The notes under the pieces: generated by a model
What the model was told of the DNA's origin: nothing
The model's database searches: none
The model's input: the letters and a program-made list of their open reading frames with translations, nothing else
Assembly (NCBI GenBank): GCA_014338005.1
Contig: QUBZ01000016.1
Span: 1-57,502, forward strand
Length of the DNA: 57,502 nucleotides
Reading direction: 5' to 3'
Origin: Chloroflexota bacterium
Lineage (GTDB): Bacteria > Chloroflexota > Anaerolineae > Aggregatilineales > Phototrophicaceae
Shown here: positions 39,707 through 48,813 of the stretch, piece by piece
How the letters are laid out: each line of letters opens with the position of its first letter
Numbering within the stretch: the stretch's first letter is position 1
Made by a program: the position numbers and the translations under genes

Positions 39707-40699
39707 ATGACACTGAAAGGCGCAACCGCGCTCGTCACCGGCGCGACCGGCTTTTTGGGCGGCGAAATCGCGCGGCGGCTGGCCGCCGAAGGGGCGCGCG
39801 TCCGGGCGCTGGCGCGGCGTCCGGGGCGGGATGCTTACATTCGAGATCTGCCGAACGTTGAAATCGTCATGGGAGATATTAACGATACCGAACGCATGAA
39901 AGAGGTGGCGGCAGGCTGTGACTATATCGTTCACTGCGCGGCGGCGCTGGGCGGCCCCCTGCCCCACCAGCGCCGCTTAAATGTGGACGGCACACGCAGC
40001 GTGATGCAGGCAGCGGCGGCGGCGCGCGTCCGGCGGGCGCTGCATATCAGCACCATTGCGGTTTATGGTTACGGCTATACCAGTGACGTGACCGAAGAAA
40101 TGCCCCAGAAGCCGGGGCGTGTCCCCTACAATGTCACCAAATCGGAAGCCGAAAAGGTGGTGCGCCAGATTGGCGCGCAAAACAACCTGTCGTACAGCAT
40201 CATCCGTCCAGGTATGGTCTACGGCCCGCGTTCCGGCATGTGGACGATGTTTATGTTCAACCTGGGCAAACGCAACCCGACAATTTTTCTGGGCGACGGC
40301 AGCGGTTACGCGCACCCGATTTACATTGACGACGTGGTGGATATGGCCGCGCTGCTGCTGACACACCCGGCGGCAGACGGAGAAGCCTTCAACTGCGCGC
40401 CCGACCCGGCCCCCACCTGGCGCGAGTTCCTGAGTGGTTACTCCAGGCTGGCCGGCCACCAGAACTGGCGAGGTTTACCGGCACTGCCGCTTCGAATTAT
40501 CGCGCCGGCAGTTGAACTGGCGCTTACCCTGCGCGGCGAACCCCAGGATGTGCCGGCGCTCATCCCTTTTATGCAGGCGCGAAAAACCTACAAGATGGAC
40601 AAAGCCCGCCGGCTGTTGGGTTGGGAAGCCCGTGTCAGTCTCGAAGACGGCATCCGGCGCTGCGAACCCTGGCTGCGGGAAAAAGGGCTGCTGCCTTGA
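39707..40699 (+). CDS. NAD(P)-dependent epimerase/dehydratase (extended SDR)
   Basis: A cytoplasmic extended short-chain dehydrogenase, 330 residues from the ATG at 39707 (GAGAGG 4-5 nt upstream). Rossmann motif TGATGFLG at 11-18; a basic ARRPGRD after strand 2 suggests NADP preference. Active site Y141-x3-K145 in PYNVTKSE, with HISTIAVYG as the Ser/Thr strand; the IIRPGMVYGPR loop and YIDDVVDM are typical of sugar-nucleotide or sterol/dihydroflavonol-type reductases. Substrate unknown. Its stop overlaps the next gene's likely TTG start (TTGA), so it is coupled to a membrane-anchored methyltransferase; a role in envelope lipid or glycan modification is plausible. Confidence 0.9.
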   Translation: MTLKGATALVTGATGFLGGEIARRLAAEGARVRALARRPGRDAYIRDLPNVEIVMGDINDTERMKEVAAGCDYIVHCAAALGGPLPHQRRLNVDGTRSVMQAAAAARVRRALHISTIAVYGYGYTSDVTEEMPQKPGRVPYNVTKSEAEKVVRQIGAQNNLSYSIIRPGMVYGPRSGMWTMFMFNLGKRNPTIFLGDGSGYAHPIYIDDVVDMAALLLTHPAADGEAFNCAPDPAPTWREFLSGYSRLAGHQNWRGLPALPLRIIAPAVELALTLRGEPQDVPALIPFMQARKTYKMDKARRLLGWEARVSLEDGIRRCEPWLREKGLLP

Positions 40700-41547
40700 C
40701 CGATTGGCTCTCGATGCTGCTGCTGGTTTTGTTGGCAGTGGCAATCATCGCGCTCGGCTGGTGGCTGCTGATCGCTACCGAAGGTGTTTACCTGGGGCGG
40801 CGCATCGTCATCTGGTTATATGACCTGTTCGCCCACCGCTACGACCGCGTGAAAAACTATTACCGCGAGTACGAGCATATGTATCTGGCGCAGCCGATCA
40901 TGGAACGCATCGCGCCGCACCGCTCGCCGCTGGTGCTGGACGTGGCGACCGGCACAGGCCGGCTGCCGCTGGCGCTGCTGCGACACGCGCACTTTCAGGG
41001 GCGGGTGATCGGCCTCGACCTCAGCCGCCGGATGCTGCATCAGGCCACCCAAAACCTTTACGTGTTCGAGGATCGCGTGACGTTCATATGGGGATCGGCG
41101 GAAAATCTGCCTTTCCCCGATGATACGTTCGATGTAGTGACCTGCCTCGAAGCCCTGGAGTTTATGGTTCGCCCGCAGGCTGTCCTGGGCGAGCTGGCGC
41201 GCGTGCTGCGCCCCGGCGGGCTGCTGCTCATCAGCCAGCGCATCAATACGCGCCTGATGCCGGGCAAAACCTGGTCATCCGGCCAGATTCTCGAACTGCT
41301 GGCTCGCTGCGGCGTGGAAGATGCCCAGGCGCAAATCTGGCAGGTGGATTATCGCAAAATCTGGGGATACAAAACAGGCAGTTCGCCGGCGGCGGGCGCG
41401 CGCCCGCTAGATGAGGTGCTGCGCTGCCCACGCTGCCGGTCGGGCCTCATGAAGCAGCGGGAGCAGTCCTGGTTCTGCGATTCCTGCGGCGCGCGGGCGG
41501 TTATCGGTGCGGATGGGGTGATTGAGTTATTCCCGGTGGAACGTTAG
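40696..41547 (+). CDS. membrane-anchored SAM methyltransferase with C-terminal zinc ribbon
   Basis: A class I methyltransferase: motif I VLDVATGTGRLPLAL, post-I GRVIGLDLSRRML, motif II/III DVVTCLEALEFM and LRPGGLLLISQR. An N-terminal hydrophobic helix (DWLSMLLLVLLAVAIIALGWWLL) anchors it in the membrane. The C-terminus has two Cys pairs (CPRC and CDSC, 16 residues apart), a rubredoxin-like zinc ribbon, an uncommon addition for this fold. TTG at 40696 overlaps the epimerase stop and gives 283 residues; ATG at 40714 is the alternative but would trim the helix. Substrate probably a lipid or isoprenoid intermediate (inferred). Confidence 0.82.
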   Translation: MTDWLSMLLLVLLAVAIIALGWWLLIATEGVYLGRRIVIWLYDLFAHRYDRVKNYYREYEHMYLAQPIMERIAPHRSPLVLDVATGTGRLPLALLRHAHFQGRVIGLDLSRRMLHQATQNLYVFEDRVTFIWGSAENLPFPDDTFDVVTCLEALEFMVRPQAVLGELARVLRPGGLLLISQRINTRLMPGKTWSSGQILELLARCGVEDAQAQIWQVDYRKIWGYKTGSSPAAGARPLDEVLRCPRCRSGLMKQREQSWFCDSCGARAVIGADGVIELFPVER

Positions 41548-41630
41548 CGAAAGGTTGCGCGTAAACCGCGCCTGCTATAAGCTGAATAGCATCATCCGCT
41601 TGTATATGCTCAACCAGCCGGGAAAAACTC

Positions 41631-42284
41631 ATGTCCGACCAAATCCAAGATTCCTCGCACGACGACGACCGAACCATCCCCTCGCGCCAGTTCCCGGCCC
41701 TGTCCGAAAACCGCAGCGATGAACCGGCGACAGACCCGGCAGATCATCAGCCGCCATCCGATGCGCCCTGGCTGCTGCGGCAGTTTTTTAACAGCCAGAT
41801 CAATCTGGGTGAAGAACTCAACCGCCGTTATCCCAATCTGCCGCTGCTGTCGGTGCTGCGGCTTCGCAGCCTGGATACTCAACATGGAGTGGCGTCGCTG
41901 ACTACCCAGGACGGTGTTGCTTCCCTGCTGCTGGATGCCGACGCGCGGGGTAAACTGACGTTTGCGTTTTCGTTTGCCTCCGCGCTCACGCTCAGTTTTA
42001 AGCTGGACGGCCTAAGCAGCAAAGACCGCCTGAACTGGCTGGAACGAATCCGCCGCGAAAAAGACGATGCGGCTTTTTTATGGGGCGAATCGCGCTGGGA
42101 GAAAGATTATGTGATTTGCACCCTGCACAAACGTTTCGTCAGCCTATATGCCTTTTCGCAGCACAACTTTGAGGCTGCTGCCCGCCTGACCCCGGAGGTC
42201 GCCAACCGGCTGTTTGATTGGCTGGAGGCTCTGTGGCAGGCCGAACCAGCCGACCCTGAGCCGCCGCAGATACTCACCTGGTAG
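41631..42284 (+). CDS. uncharacterised soluble protein
   Basis: Not recognised. The first 50 of 217 residues are acidic and disorder-like (SSHDDDRTIPSRQ, DEPATDPADHQPPS). A globular part follows with RQFFNSQINLGEELNRRYPN, alternating beta strands with a repeated GVASL element (QHGVASLTTQDGVASLLLD), LTFAFSFASALTLSF and a Trp-rich C-terminus (LFDWLEALWQAEP). No signal peptide or membrane helix. It has no strong RBS and lies 83 nt after the methyltransferase; 71 nt further on is the thioredoxin-domain gene. Function unknown. Confidence 0.7.
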   Translation: MSDQIQDSSHDDDRTIPSRQFPALSENRSDEPATDPADHQPPSDAPWLLRQFFNSQINLGEELNRRYPNLPLLSVLRLRSLDTQHGVASLTTQDGVASLLLDADARGKLTFAFSFASALTLSFKLDGLSSKDRLNWLERIRREKDDAAFLWGESRWEKDYVICTLHKRFVSLYAFSQHNFEAAARLTPEVANRLFDWLEALWQAEPADPEPPQILTW

Positions 42285-42355
42285 GCGATTGCTTTTTCCG
42301 CGCCTGTCTGCCATGATAAATAAAACAGATCACTGTAATCAAAAAGGAGCGCCTT

Positions 42356-44404
42356 TTGAATCGCCTTCAGCACGAAACCAGCCCCTATTTACGCCAGCAC
42401 GCCGATAACCCGGTAGACTGGTATCCCTGGGGTGAGGAGGCCTTCGCCCGCGCCCAGGCTGAAGATAAGCCGATTTTGCTCAGCGTTGGTTACAGCGCCT
42501 GCCACTGGTGTCATGTCATGGCGCACGAAAGTTTTGAGCATGAGCCGACCGCGAACATGATGAACGAGCTGTTCGTCAATATCAAGGTAGACCGCGAGGA
42601 GCGTCCCGACGTGGACGACATCTACATGCAGGCGGTTTTGGCGCTGACCGGGCATGGCGGCTGGCCGATGACGGTTTTTTTGACCCCTGATGGCCGTCCT
42701 TTTTACGGCGGCACGTACTTCCCGCGCGAGCCGCGCGGCGGGATGCCGGCCTTCCGGCAAGTTCTGGCCGGCGTGGCCGACGCTTACCGCAGCCGCCGAA
42801 GCCAGGTTGACGAAGCCGCCGGAAATCTGACCGAGGCGCTGAACCGCGATTTTCTGGGCATCGGCGGCGGCACAGACGCCCTGAATGCCGATTTACTGGA
42901 CGAGGCCGTCCGGCGTTTCGAGCAGTCCTTCGACAAAAACTACGGCGGTTTTGGCGGCGCGCCGAAGTTCCCTCAGCCGATGAACCTGGATTTTCTGCTG
43001 CGCGCTTATGCCCGTACCGGCGATGCAAACGCGCTAAATATGGTCACGTTCACGCTGCAAAAGATGGCGCGCGGCGGTATTTATGACCAGATCGGCGGCG
43101 GTTTCCACCGCTACAGCGTGGACGCCATCTGGTTAGTGCCACATTTTGAAAAAATGCTCTACGACAGCGCGCAGCTCAGCCGCGTTTACCTGCACACCTG
43201 GCAGATCACCGGCGAAACCTTTTACAGACGCATCGCCGAGGAGACTTACGACTACATCCTGCGCGAGATGACAGCCCCGGAAGGCGGCTTTTACAGCACA
43301 ACCGACGCCGACAGCGAGGGCGAAGAAGGCCGGTTTTTTGTTTGGGACGAGGGCGAACTCCGGGAAATTCTGGGCGACGACGCGCCCATCGCCATTGAAT
43401 ACTGGGGCGTGACGGCGCGCGGCAATTTTGAAGGCCATAATATCCTCTATGTACCCAATGACGATGCGACTATCGCACAGCGGTTGAACCTGACAGGCCA
43501 GGAATTGCAGGCAAAAATTGCAGGCGTTCGGGATAAACTGTTCGCTATCCGTTCGCAGCGCGTGCCGCCGGGGCTGGATGACAAAATCCTGACCGCCTGG
43601 AACGGCATGATGCTGGCAAGCCTGGCCGAAGCCGCCCGCGTCCTGGGCCGCGCCGATTACCGCGAGGCCGCCGTCAAAAATGCCACCTTTCTGCTGCGGG
43701 AACTGAAAGCCGACGACGGGCGTTTGCTGCGTACCCACAAAAACGGCGTGAGCAAAATCAACGCCTATCTGGAGGACTACGCAAACCTGATAGACGGTCT
43801 GATTGAACTGTACCAGACCACCTTTGACGAACGCTGGTTTACTGAAGCGCGGCGGCTGGCCGACCATGTGCTGGCGCATTTCCCCGCGCAGGACGGCGGT
43901 TTTTACGACACCGGCGACGACCACGAAAAGTTGATTGTGCGCCCGCGTAACTTGCAGGACAACGCCACACCCTCCGGCAGCGCCATGATGGCGAAACAGC
44001 TTCTCCGGCTGGCGGCTTATACCGGCGAAACGCGCTATGAGGAAGCCGCCCGCACGACTCTCGCCCTGCTTTCCGAGGCGCTGCGCCAGTATCCGCAGGC
44101 TTTCGGCGAGGCGTTAAACGCGGTTGATATGCTGGTGAACGGCCTGGACGAAGTGGCCGTCGTGGGCGACCCTGCGGACGAACAAACGGCGGCGCTGCTG
44201 GCGGTCATCCGGCAGCCTTACCGCCCGAACGCCATCGCCGCGCTCGCCCCACAGGACGTAGACGGCGAACATACCATCCCGCTGCTGAATCACCGCGTCA
44301 AAAAAGGCGGCGAACCGACCGTTTACGTCTGCCGGAACTTCGCCTGCCGGCTGCCGGTCACCACGCCGGATGAGGTCAACGATTTACTGAAGCAGGCCGG
44401 TTGA
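42356..44404 (+). CDS. thioredoxin-domain protein, YyaL/SSP411 type
   Basis: A 682-residue protein with an N-terminal thioredoxin-like domain (DUF255) and a C-terminal (alpha/alpha)6 barrel related to N-acylglucosamine 2-epimerase. Landmarks: [21 protein letters not shown] at the start, active-site C49-H-W-C52 in [72 protein letters not shown] and [12 protein letters not shown]. Length fits the family. The start codon is TTG (AAGGAG 6 nt upstream). Function is unsettled in bacteria; the CxxC suggests a redox role. No partner gene is evident. Confidence 0.95.
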   Translation: MNRLQHETSPYLRQHADNPVDWYPWGEEAFARAQAEDKPILLSVGYSACHWCHVMAHESFEHEPTANMMNELFVNIKVDREERPDVDDIYMQAVLALTGHGGWPMTVFLTPDGRPFYGGTYFPREPRGGMPAFRQVLAGVADAYRSRRSQVDEAAGNLTEALNRDFLGIGGGTDALNADLLDEAVRRFEQSFDKNYGGFGGAPKFPQPMNLDFLLRAYARTGDANALNMVTFTLQKMARGGIYDQIGGGFHRYSVDAIWLVPHFEKMLYDSAQLSRVYLHTWQITGETFYRRIAEETYDYILREMTAPEGGFYSTTDADSEGEEGRFFVWDEGELREILGDDAPIAIEYWGVTARGNFEGHNILYVPNDDATIAQRLNLTGQELQAKIAGVRDKLFAIRSQRVPPGLDDKILTAWNGMMLASLAEAARVLGRADYREAAVKNATFLLRELKADDGRLLRTHKNGVSKINAYLEDYANLIDGLIELYQTTFDERWFTEARRLADHVLAHFPAQDGGFYDTGDDHEKLIVRPRNLQDNATPSGSAMMAKQLLRLAAYTGETRYEEAARTTLALLSEALRQYPQAFGEALNAVDMLVNGLDEVAVVGDPADEQTAALLAVIRQPYRPNAIAALAPQDVDGEHTIPLLNHRVKKGGEPTVYVCRNFACRLPVTTPDEVNDLLKQAG

Positions 44405-44518
44405 TTTAGCGCCTATCCATAAAACAGCCGTAGGGATAAGCCCCGCAACAGACCAAACGCGGTTTACGGGTAAGTTTTTATAGATAAACGGAAACGCATG
44501 AGCCTGATAGACAATAGC

Positions 44519-44551
44519 ATGATGTACAATCTGATCGTGATCGGCGGCGGC
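44519..44551 (+). pseudogene. possible relic of a flavoprotein N-terminus
   Basis: In a 223-nt gap the frame MMYNLIVIGGG reads like the first codons of a Rossmann-type FAD/NAD(P) protein (usual continuation PAG), then continues as YRQCKGQVGGAGK and stops within 29 codons. Only about ten codons support this, so chance similarity is possible. Confidence 0.25.
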
Positions 44552-44627
44552 TACAGACAGTGTAAGGGGCAAGTAGGGGGAGCGGGCAAACACTTGTTCA
44601 GACATTTGTTTAGTTGTTGAGGATACG

Positions 44628-45128
44628 ATGACACAGAATGACACTCTAACCACCCTGTTCAGCCATCATCTGTGGGCGAACCTGCGGCTGTTTGAACAGT
44701 GCGCGGCGCTCACCAGCGAACAACTGGACGCCACCATCCTCGGCGCGTTCAGTTCTATCCGCGAGACGCTGGAGCATATCGTCAGGGCTGAACAGAACTA
44801 TTTTTCACGCATCAGCACCGGTCAGCCCTTCCAGCGCCCAGACAATCCGCCGCCGATGACGCTGGCGGAAATGATCGAGTCGCTGCGTACCACGGGCGCG
44901 GGGTTGATCGAGTGGGCATCAAAGATACAGGCCGGAGACACGGTGCAGGTGAACTGGGAAGGAACGCCGCGCGATGTACTCAAGACGATCCTGCTGACGC
45001 AGGTTATCAATCATGCGACCGAACACCGGGAGCAGGTTAAAACGATCATGACGCAGTTGGGCATCGAACCGCCGGATTTGCAGGCATGGACATATTTTGA
45101 TGAAACGGATGCTCCCACCAATGGCTGA
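44628..45128 (+). CDS. DinB-family protein
   Basis: A 166-residue four-helix-bundle protein of the DinB/YfiT superfamily. Three His positions fit the metal site: FSHHLWANLRLF, LEHIVRAEQNYF and NHATEHREQVKTIM. Such proteins are often metal-dependent, thiol-using transferases or stress-induced proteins of unknown reaction. RBS GAGG lies 5 nt before the ATG. The next gene starts 6 nt after its stop, so they form a pair. Cytoplasmic. Confidence 0.9.
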   Translation: MTQNDTLTTLFSHHLWANLRLFEQCAALTSEQLDATILGAFSSIRETLEHIVRAEQNYFSRISTGQPFQRPDNPPPMTLAEMIESLRTTGAGLIEWASKIQAGDTVQVNWEGTPRDVLKTILLTQVINHATEHREQVKTIMTQLGIEPPDLQAWTYFDETDAPTNG

Positions 45129-45134
45129 ATAGGC

Positions 45135-45611
45135 ATGAACCGCGAACAATCGCCGCTCGATTATTTCCGCTTCGTCCTGCTAACCGTCGTCGGCCAGGCG
45201 TTCGAGGCCGCCGGTTATCGTCTTGAAGAAAATCCGGTGCAGTGGGCCGGCGGACTGTTCCGTTTCAGCAAACCGTTTGAAAATGGGCTGTACGGTTTTA
45301 TCGAATTTCAACTGCTCAATTACGCCGATACGATCTGGGCATCCGGCAATGCTTCACGCTTTCGGGTGATGCTGACCCGCAGCGACCGGCCAACCCCCGC
45401 CGCCGCCAGCCCGTCACCGTTTTATACCCGGCGAACGCTCAGCACACTGGTCGTCCAGGATTTCGGCGTGGCGATTCTGCCATCCGCCGATCACTGGTGG
45501 GAATTTCGCAGCACGCAGCAGCTCGGCAGCGCGCTGGCCGAGGCGGGACATCTGATCGTCGGCTACGGGATACCCTGGCTGGCCGGCGATCTGCTGCCGC
45601 CGTCGGGATAA
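45135..45611 (+). CDS. uncharacterised protein cotranscribed with the DinB-like gene
   Basis: A 158-residue soluble protein I cannot assign. It opens with SPLDYFRFVLLTVVGQAFEAAGY and has a mixed alpha/beta pattern (GGLFRFSKPFENGLYGFIEFQ, FRVMLTRSDRP) and a Trp/His-rich middle (PSADHWWEFRSTQQLG). No signal peptide. The tight spacing to the DinB gene implies one transcript. A strong promoter for the next gene starts 16 nt after its stop. Confidence 0.7.
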   Translation: MNREQSPLDYFRFVLLTVVGQAFEAAGYRLEENPVQWAGGLFRFSKPFENGLYGFIEFQLLNYADTIWASGNASRFRVMLTRSDRPTPAAASPSPFYTRRTLSTLVVQDFGVAILPSADHWWEFRSTQQLGSALAEAGHLIVGYGIPWLAGDLLPPSG

Positions 45612-45627
45612 CGTTGGGCAAGCATCA

Positions 45628-45656
45628 TTGACACCGCGCCCGCCCCCCGCCATAAT
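45628..45656 (+). promoter_or_regulatory. promoter giving a leaderless transglycosylase mRNA
   Basis: TTGACA (45628-45633), 17-nt C-rich spacer, CATAAT (45651-45656). Only six bases separate the -10 from the ATG at 45663, so the expected transcription start is the A of the start codon. No Shine-Dalgarno sequence is present. Confidence 0.65.
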
Positions 45657-45662
45657 GCAGCC

Positions 45663-48092
45663 ATGCGAAATCTTTTTCAGCACCTTCTACCGGTCTTACT
45701 GGTTTCTATAAGTTTGTTCGCCGCCGGCTGCAACCTGAACGGGCAGCCCGATGTCATCGTCGTAACGGCTGCCCCTGCCGCGACCGAAGGGCCATCCCCT
45801 ACACCGACTCTGACCCCCACCCCGACGATTCCGCCCACGCCAACCATCGAACCGGCGGTCGCGCTGCGATTGGCCGACCGCTATCTGGTTAACGGTTATT
45901 ATGAAAATGCGGTCGCCGCCTACCAGACGATTCTTGCTCAAGGCGCGAGCGCGCCCCAGGACATCGGCGCGGCGGCGGCTTTTGGCCTGGGACGTTCCGC
46001 CCTGCGCGAAGGGCTGTTCGCCGATGCGATAAACGCGCTGACGACCTTCATCGGCCAATACCCCCAGGACCCTCGGCAGGCGCAGGCTTATTTCCTACGC
46101 GGGGATGCCCACCTGGGGATGTCCAACTGGACGCAGGCGCTGGCCGACTTCAAGCAGTACCTCGCCCTGCGCCCCGGTTTGATTGACAGCTACGTTCACG
46201 AGCGCATCGCTGACGCGCAGCTGGCCCTGGGGCAGGCCGAACCGGCGCTGGCCGCCTATGCCCAGGCCGCCGAGGAAGGCCGCAGCCTTGTGCCGCAGCT
46301 GGCGCTGCGCGAAAAAGTCGCCCGGATTTACCGCACCGCCGGCCAGCCCGACGCGGCGCTGGCCCAATACGAGGCGATTCTGGCCGCCGCGCGCAACGCG
46401 CCCTACCGCGCCCAGATCGAATATGAAGCGGCGCAAACGCTGTTGGAAAGCGGCGATCAGGTGGCCGGCCTGGCGCGGCTGGAAACGATTTTTAACACTT
46501 ATCCCGATTCGCCGCAGGCATACCAGGCCATGCGGATGCTGACCGAAAACGGCGTCGAACTAGACGATTACGCGCGCGGGCGTGTGAGCTACTTTTACGG
46601 CGATTATGAGGGCGCGATTGACGCCTTTAATGCCTACACCACTGATCATATCCTGGCCGAAGTCCCGGCGGCGCTGTACCTGCTGCTGGGGCGCGCCTAC
46701 CGCGAAATCGGCAGCACTTCGGCAGCGGTGACGGCGTTCCAGACCGTGATTGACCAGTATCCAACCGACCCCGCCTTTGGCGAGGCGCTGCTGGAGCAGG
46801 GACGTACAAAATTCCTCGCCAACGATATTGACGGCGCTATCGCCCATTATCTGAACATTGCTGATAACTACGGTTATGTTCCGCAGGCTGCCGAGGCGCT
46901 GTGGCGGGCCGGCTATCTGTATGGCACGAACGACCGCCCCACCGAGTCCCGGCAGGTTTTTGAGCGGCTGGCTGATACCTACCCGGACACCGACCAGGCG
47001 CACAGCGGCCTGTTCCTGGCGGCCTCGGCGGCCTATAAACTTAACGATCCGGTCGGCGCAGAGCGGCTTTATGCCAAACTGGCGGTAACGACAACCGGCG
47101 ATAATCAGGCCGCCGCTTATCTGTGGGTCGGGCGGCTGGCGCTCCAGCGCGGCGATCAGCCAACCGCCGAGCAGGCCTTCCGGCTGGCCGCCGGCGCAGC
47201 GCCGGACAGCTATTTTGCGGCGCGCGCCCAGGACATTTTACAGGGACGGCAGGCTTTTACGCCCCCGCCTGCCTATCGTTTTGAATTTGATGAAGCCGCT
47301 CAGTTGGCTGAAGCCGAAACCTGGCTGCGCGAGAAGCTGGCGATCACCCAGGAAGGCAGCCTGTGGCAGCTTTCGCCGCCGCTTCAGGCCGACGCGCGTT
47401 TGATTCGGGGAAACGAACTGTGGGCAGTCGGCGCGCACAACGAAGCCGAAATCGAGTTCCGCGACGTGATTGATGCCCACCAGAATAATGCGCTCACCTC
47501 GTTCCAGTTGGCCGTGTTTTTGCGCGGAATCGGCGCTTATCAGCCTTCTATCCTGGCGGCAGCCAACATCATCCGTTCGGTAGGCGTCGGCACATTAGAA
47601 GCACCACTGTTCATTGCCCGGCTGCGTTATCCGGTTTATTATCTCGATGTGGTGCTGGATGCCGCGCAGCGGCGGGCTATAGACCCGCTTTTATTGTTTT
47701 CACTCATACGGCACGAAAGCCTGTTTGATACTTATGCGACGGCAGCCGCCGGAGAAAAGGGACTGACACAGGTCATCCCCAGCACAGCCGAATATATCGC
47801 CCAGCAGCTTCAATGGCCGAATTATCAACACAGCGATCTTTTCCGCCCTTATGCGGGTGTGGAATTTGGCGCTTTTTACCTGCAAGAACAACTGCGCCGC
47901 TTCGATGAAAATGTTCATGCGGCGCTGGCCGGTTATAACGCCGGGCCTGGACGGGCGGCCAGTTGGTTGCAGCTTTCTGGCAGCGATCCCGATTCGTTTA
48001 TGACCGCGATCACTATTGACAGCACGCGCCAGTACATCGAACGCATCTACAGCTTTTATACCATTTATCGCGCCCTGTACGGCGCGACATAA
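45663..48092 (+). CDS. TPR-repeat lytic transglycosylase lipoprotein (Slt70-like)
   Basis: An 809-residue exported protein that would cleave the glycan strands of peptidoglycan. Lipobox LFAAGC with lipidated C23, a Thr/Pro linker (40-62), then a long superhelix of TPR-like helix pairs (about 65-610; e.g. RYLVNGYYENAVAAYQTIL, AYFLRGDAHLGMSNWTQALAD). The C-terminal SLT domain (about 655-790) has catalytic E685 in LIRHESLFD, GEKGLTQVIPSTA and ALAGYNAGPGRA. The layout corresponds to Slt70 but with a lipid anchor and low-complexity spacer. Translated probably from a leaderless mRNA. Confidence 0.93.
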   Translation: MRNLFQHLLPVLLVSISLFAAGCNLNGQPDVIVVTAAPAATEGPSPTPTLTPTPTIPPTPTIEPAVALRLADRYLVNGYYENAVAAYQTILAQGASAPQDIGAAAAFGLGRSALREGLFADAINALTTFIGQYPQDPRQAQAYFLRGDAHLGMSNWTQALADFKQYLALRPGLIDSYVHERIADAQLALGQAEPALAAYAQAAEEGRSLVPQLALREKVARIYRTAGQPDAALAQYEAILAAARNAPYRAQIEYEAAQTLLESGDQVAGLARLETIFNTYPDSPQAYQAMRMLTENGVELDDYARGRVSYFYGDYEGAIDAFNAYTTDHILAEVPAALYLLLGRAYREIGSTSAAVTAFQTVIDQYPTDPAFGEALLEQGRTKFLANDIDGAIAHYLNIADNYGYVPQAAEALWRAGYLYGTNDRPTESRQVFERLADTYPDTDQAHSGLFLAASAAYKLNDPVGAERLYAKLAVTTTGDNQAAAYLWVGRLALQRGDQPTAEQAFRLAAGAAPDSYFAARAQDILQGRQAFTPPPAYRFEFDEAAQLAEAETWLREKLAITQEGSLWQLSPPLQADARLIRGNELWAVGAHNEAEIEFRDVIDAHQNNALTSFQLAVFLRGIGAYQPSILAAANIIRSVGVGTLEAPLFIARLRYPVYYLDVVLDAAQRRAIDPLLLFSLIRHESLFDTYATAAAGEKGLTQVIPSTAEYIAQQLQWPNYQHSDLFRPYAGVEFGAFYLQEQLRRFDENVHAALAGYNAGPGRAASWLQLSGSDPDSFMTAITIDSTRQYIERIYSFYTIYRALYGAT

Positions 48093-48108
48093 CTCATAAA
48101 CAACAAAA

Positions 48109-48129
48109 GCGCACCGTCGTCAGGTGCGC
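48109..48129. terminator. hairpin between the transglycosylase and receiver genes
   Basis: GCGCACC (48109-48115) and GGTGCGC (48123-48129), 7-nt loop; the A-run on the left (CAACAAAAGC) becomes a T-run for minus-strand transcription of the receiver gene. It can serve both convergent genes. Confidence 0.6.
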
Positions 48130-48151
48130 GCAAACGCGGATTCGGGACGGT

Positions 48152-48535
48152 TTATACCTCGGCCCCGTTCTGTCCCAACATGGAGCGAACTTTAGCAACC
48201 AGGTCGTGGTGTAGGATGGGCTTGGGCAAATAATCATTCGCGCCGGCTTCAATACCCCGCATGATGCTTTCGGCGTCCCCCCTGGCCGACAGGATCAAAA
48301 TCGGCGTCCCGCCGGTATCGTGACGGTCGCGGATGACTTTGCACAGCTCAATGCCATCCATGCCGGGCATCATCACATCCAGGATAATCATATCAGGAGT
48401 ATTTTGATCGAGTACCGTTAAAGCCGATTTTGCATCTTTGGCTTTCAGAACGCCGAAACCCCCTCGCTCAAGCATAATTCCGATCAGCGTTAATGCGCCG
48501 ATCTCGTCGTCCACGACCAGAATATGCTTTTTCAT
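48152..48535 (-). CDS. stand-alone CheY-like response regulator
   Basis: A single REC domain, 127 residues. D9-D10 acidic pair, phospho-acceptor D53 in IILDVMMPGMDG, Ser in LILSARGD, Lys in DYLPKPI. No output domain. It resembles the PilH/DivK-type or hybrid-kinase receiver group more than the 28.6-kb receiver. RBS GGAGG lies 6 nt before the ATG. No kinase is adjacent; the 278-nt upstream gap separates it from the divergent ABC exporter operon. Confidence 0.92.
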   Translation of the reverse strand: MKKHILVVDDEIGALTLIGIMLERGGFGVLKAKDAKSALTVLDQNTPDMIILDVMMPGMDGIELCKVIRDRHDTGGTPILILSARGDAESIMRGIEAGANDYLPKPILHHDLVAKVRSMLGQNGAEV

Positions 48536-48813
48536 TCAAACCTCCACAGGATGATTTCCCATGCAAAACGGTTATGCTGGCGTTTGCGCGCAACCATTAA
48601 GACTATCGCAAATTTTTATGGCTGCTTTATTTTACCATCATTTCTTAAACTGGTGCAATGAAGACTTTTCAGTTTTTCTCAAGGAATTGTATCACGCGGG
48701 CAAAAGTCGTACAAATTAGCGCCGTCCTTAATATGCTCCAAATGCAACCCCGCGCCGCGCTTTTTCGTATAGTATACTGGCACGCCTGTACATGAATTGA
48801 GGAGAAATACACC

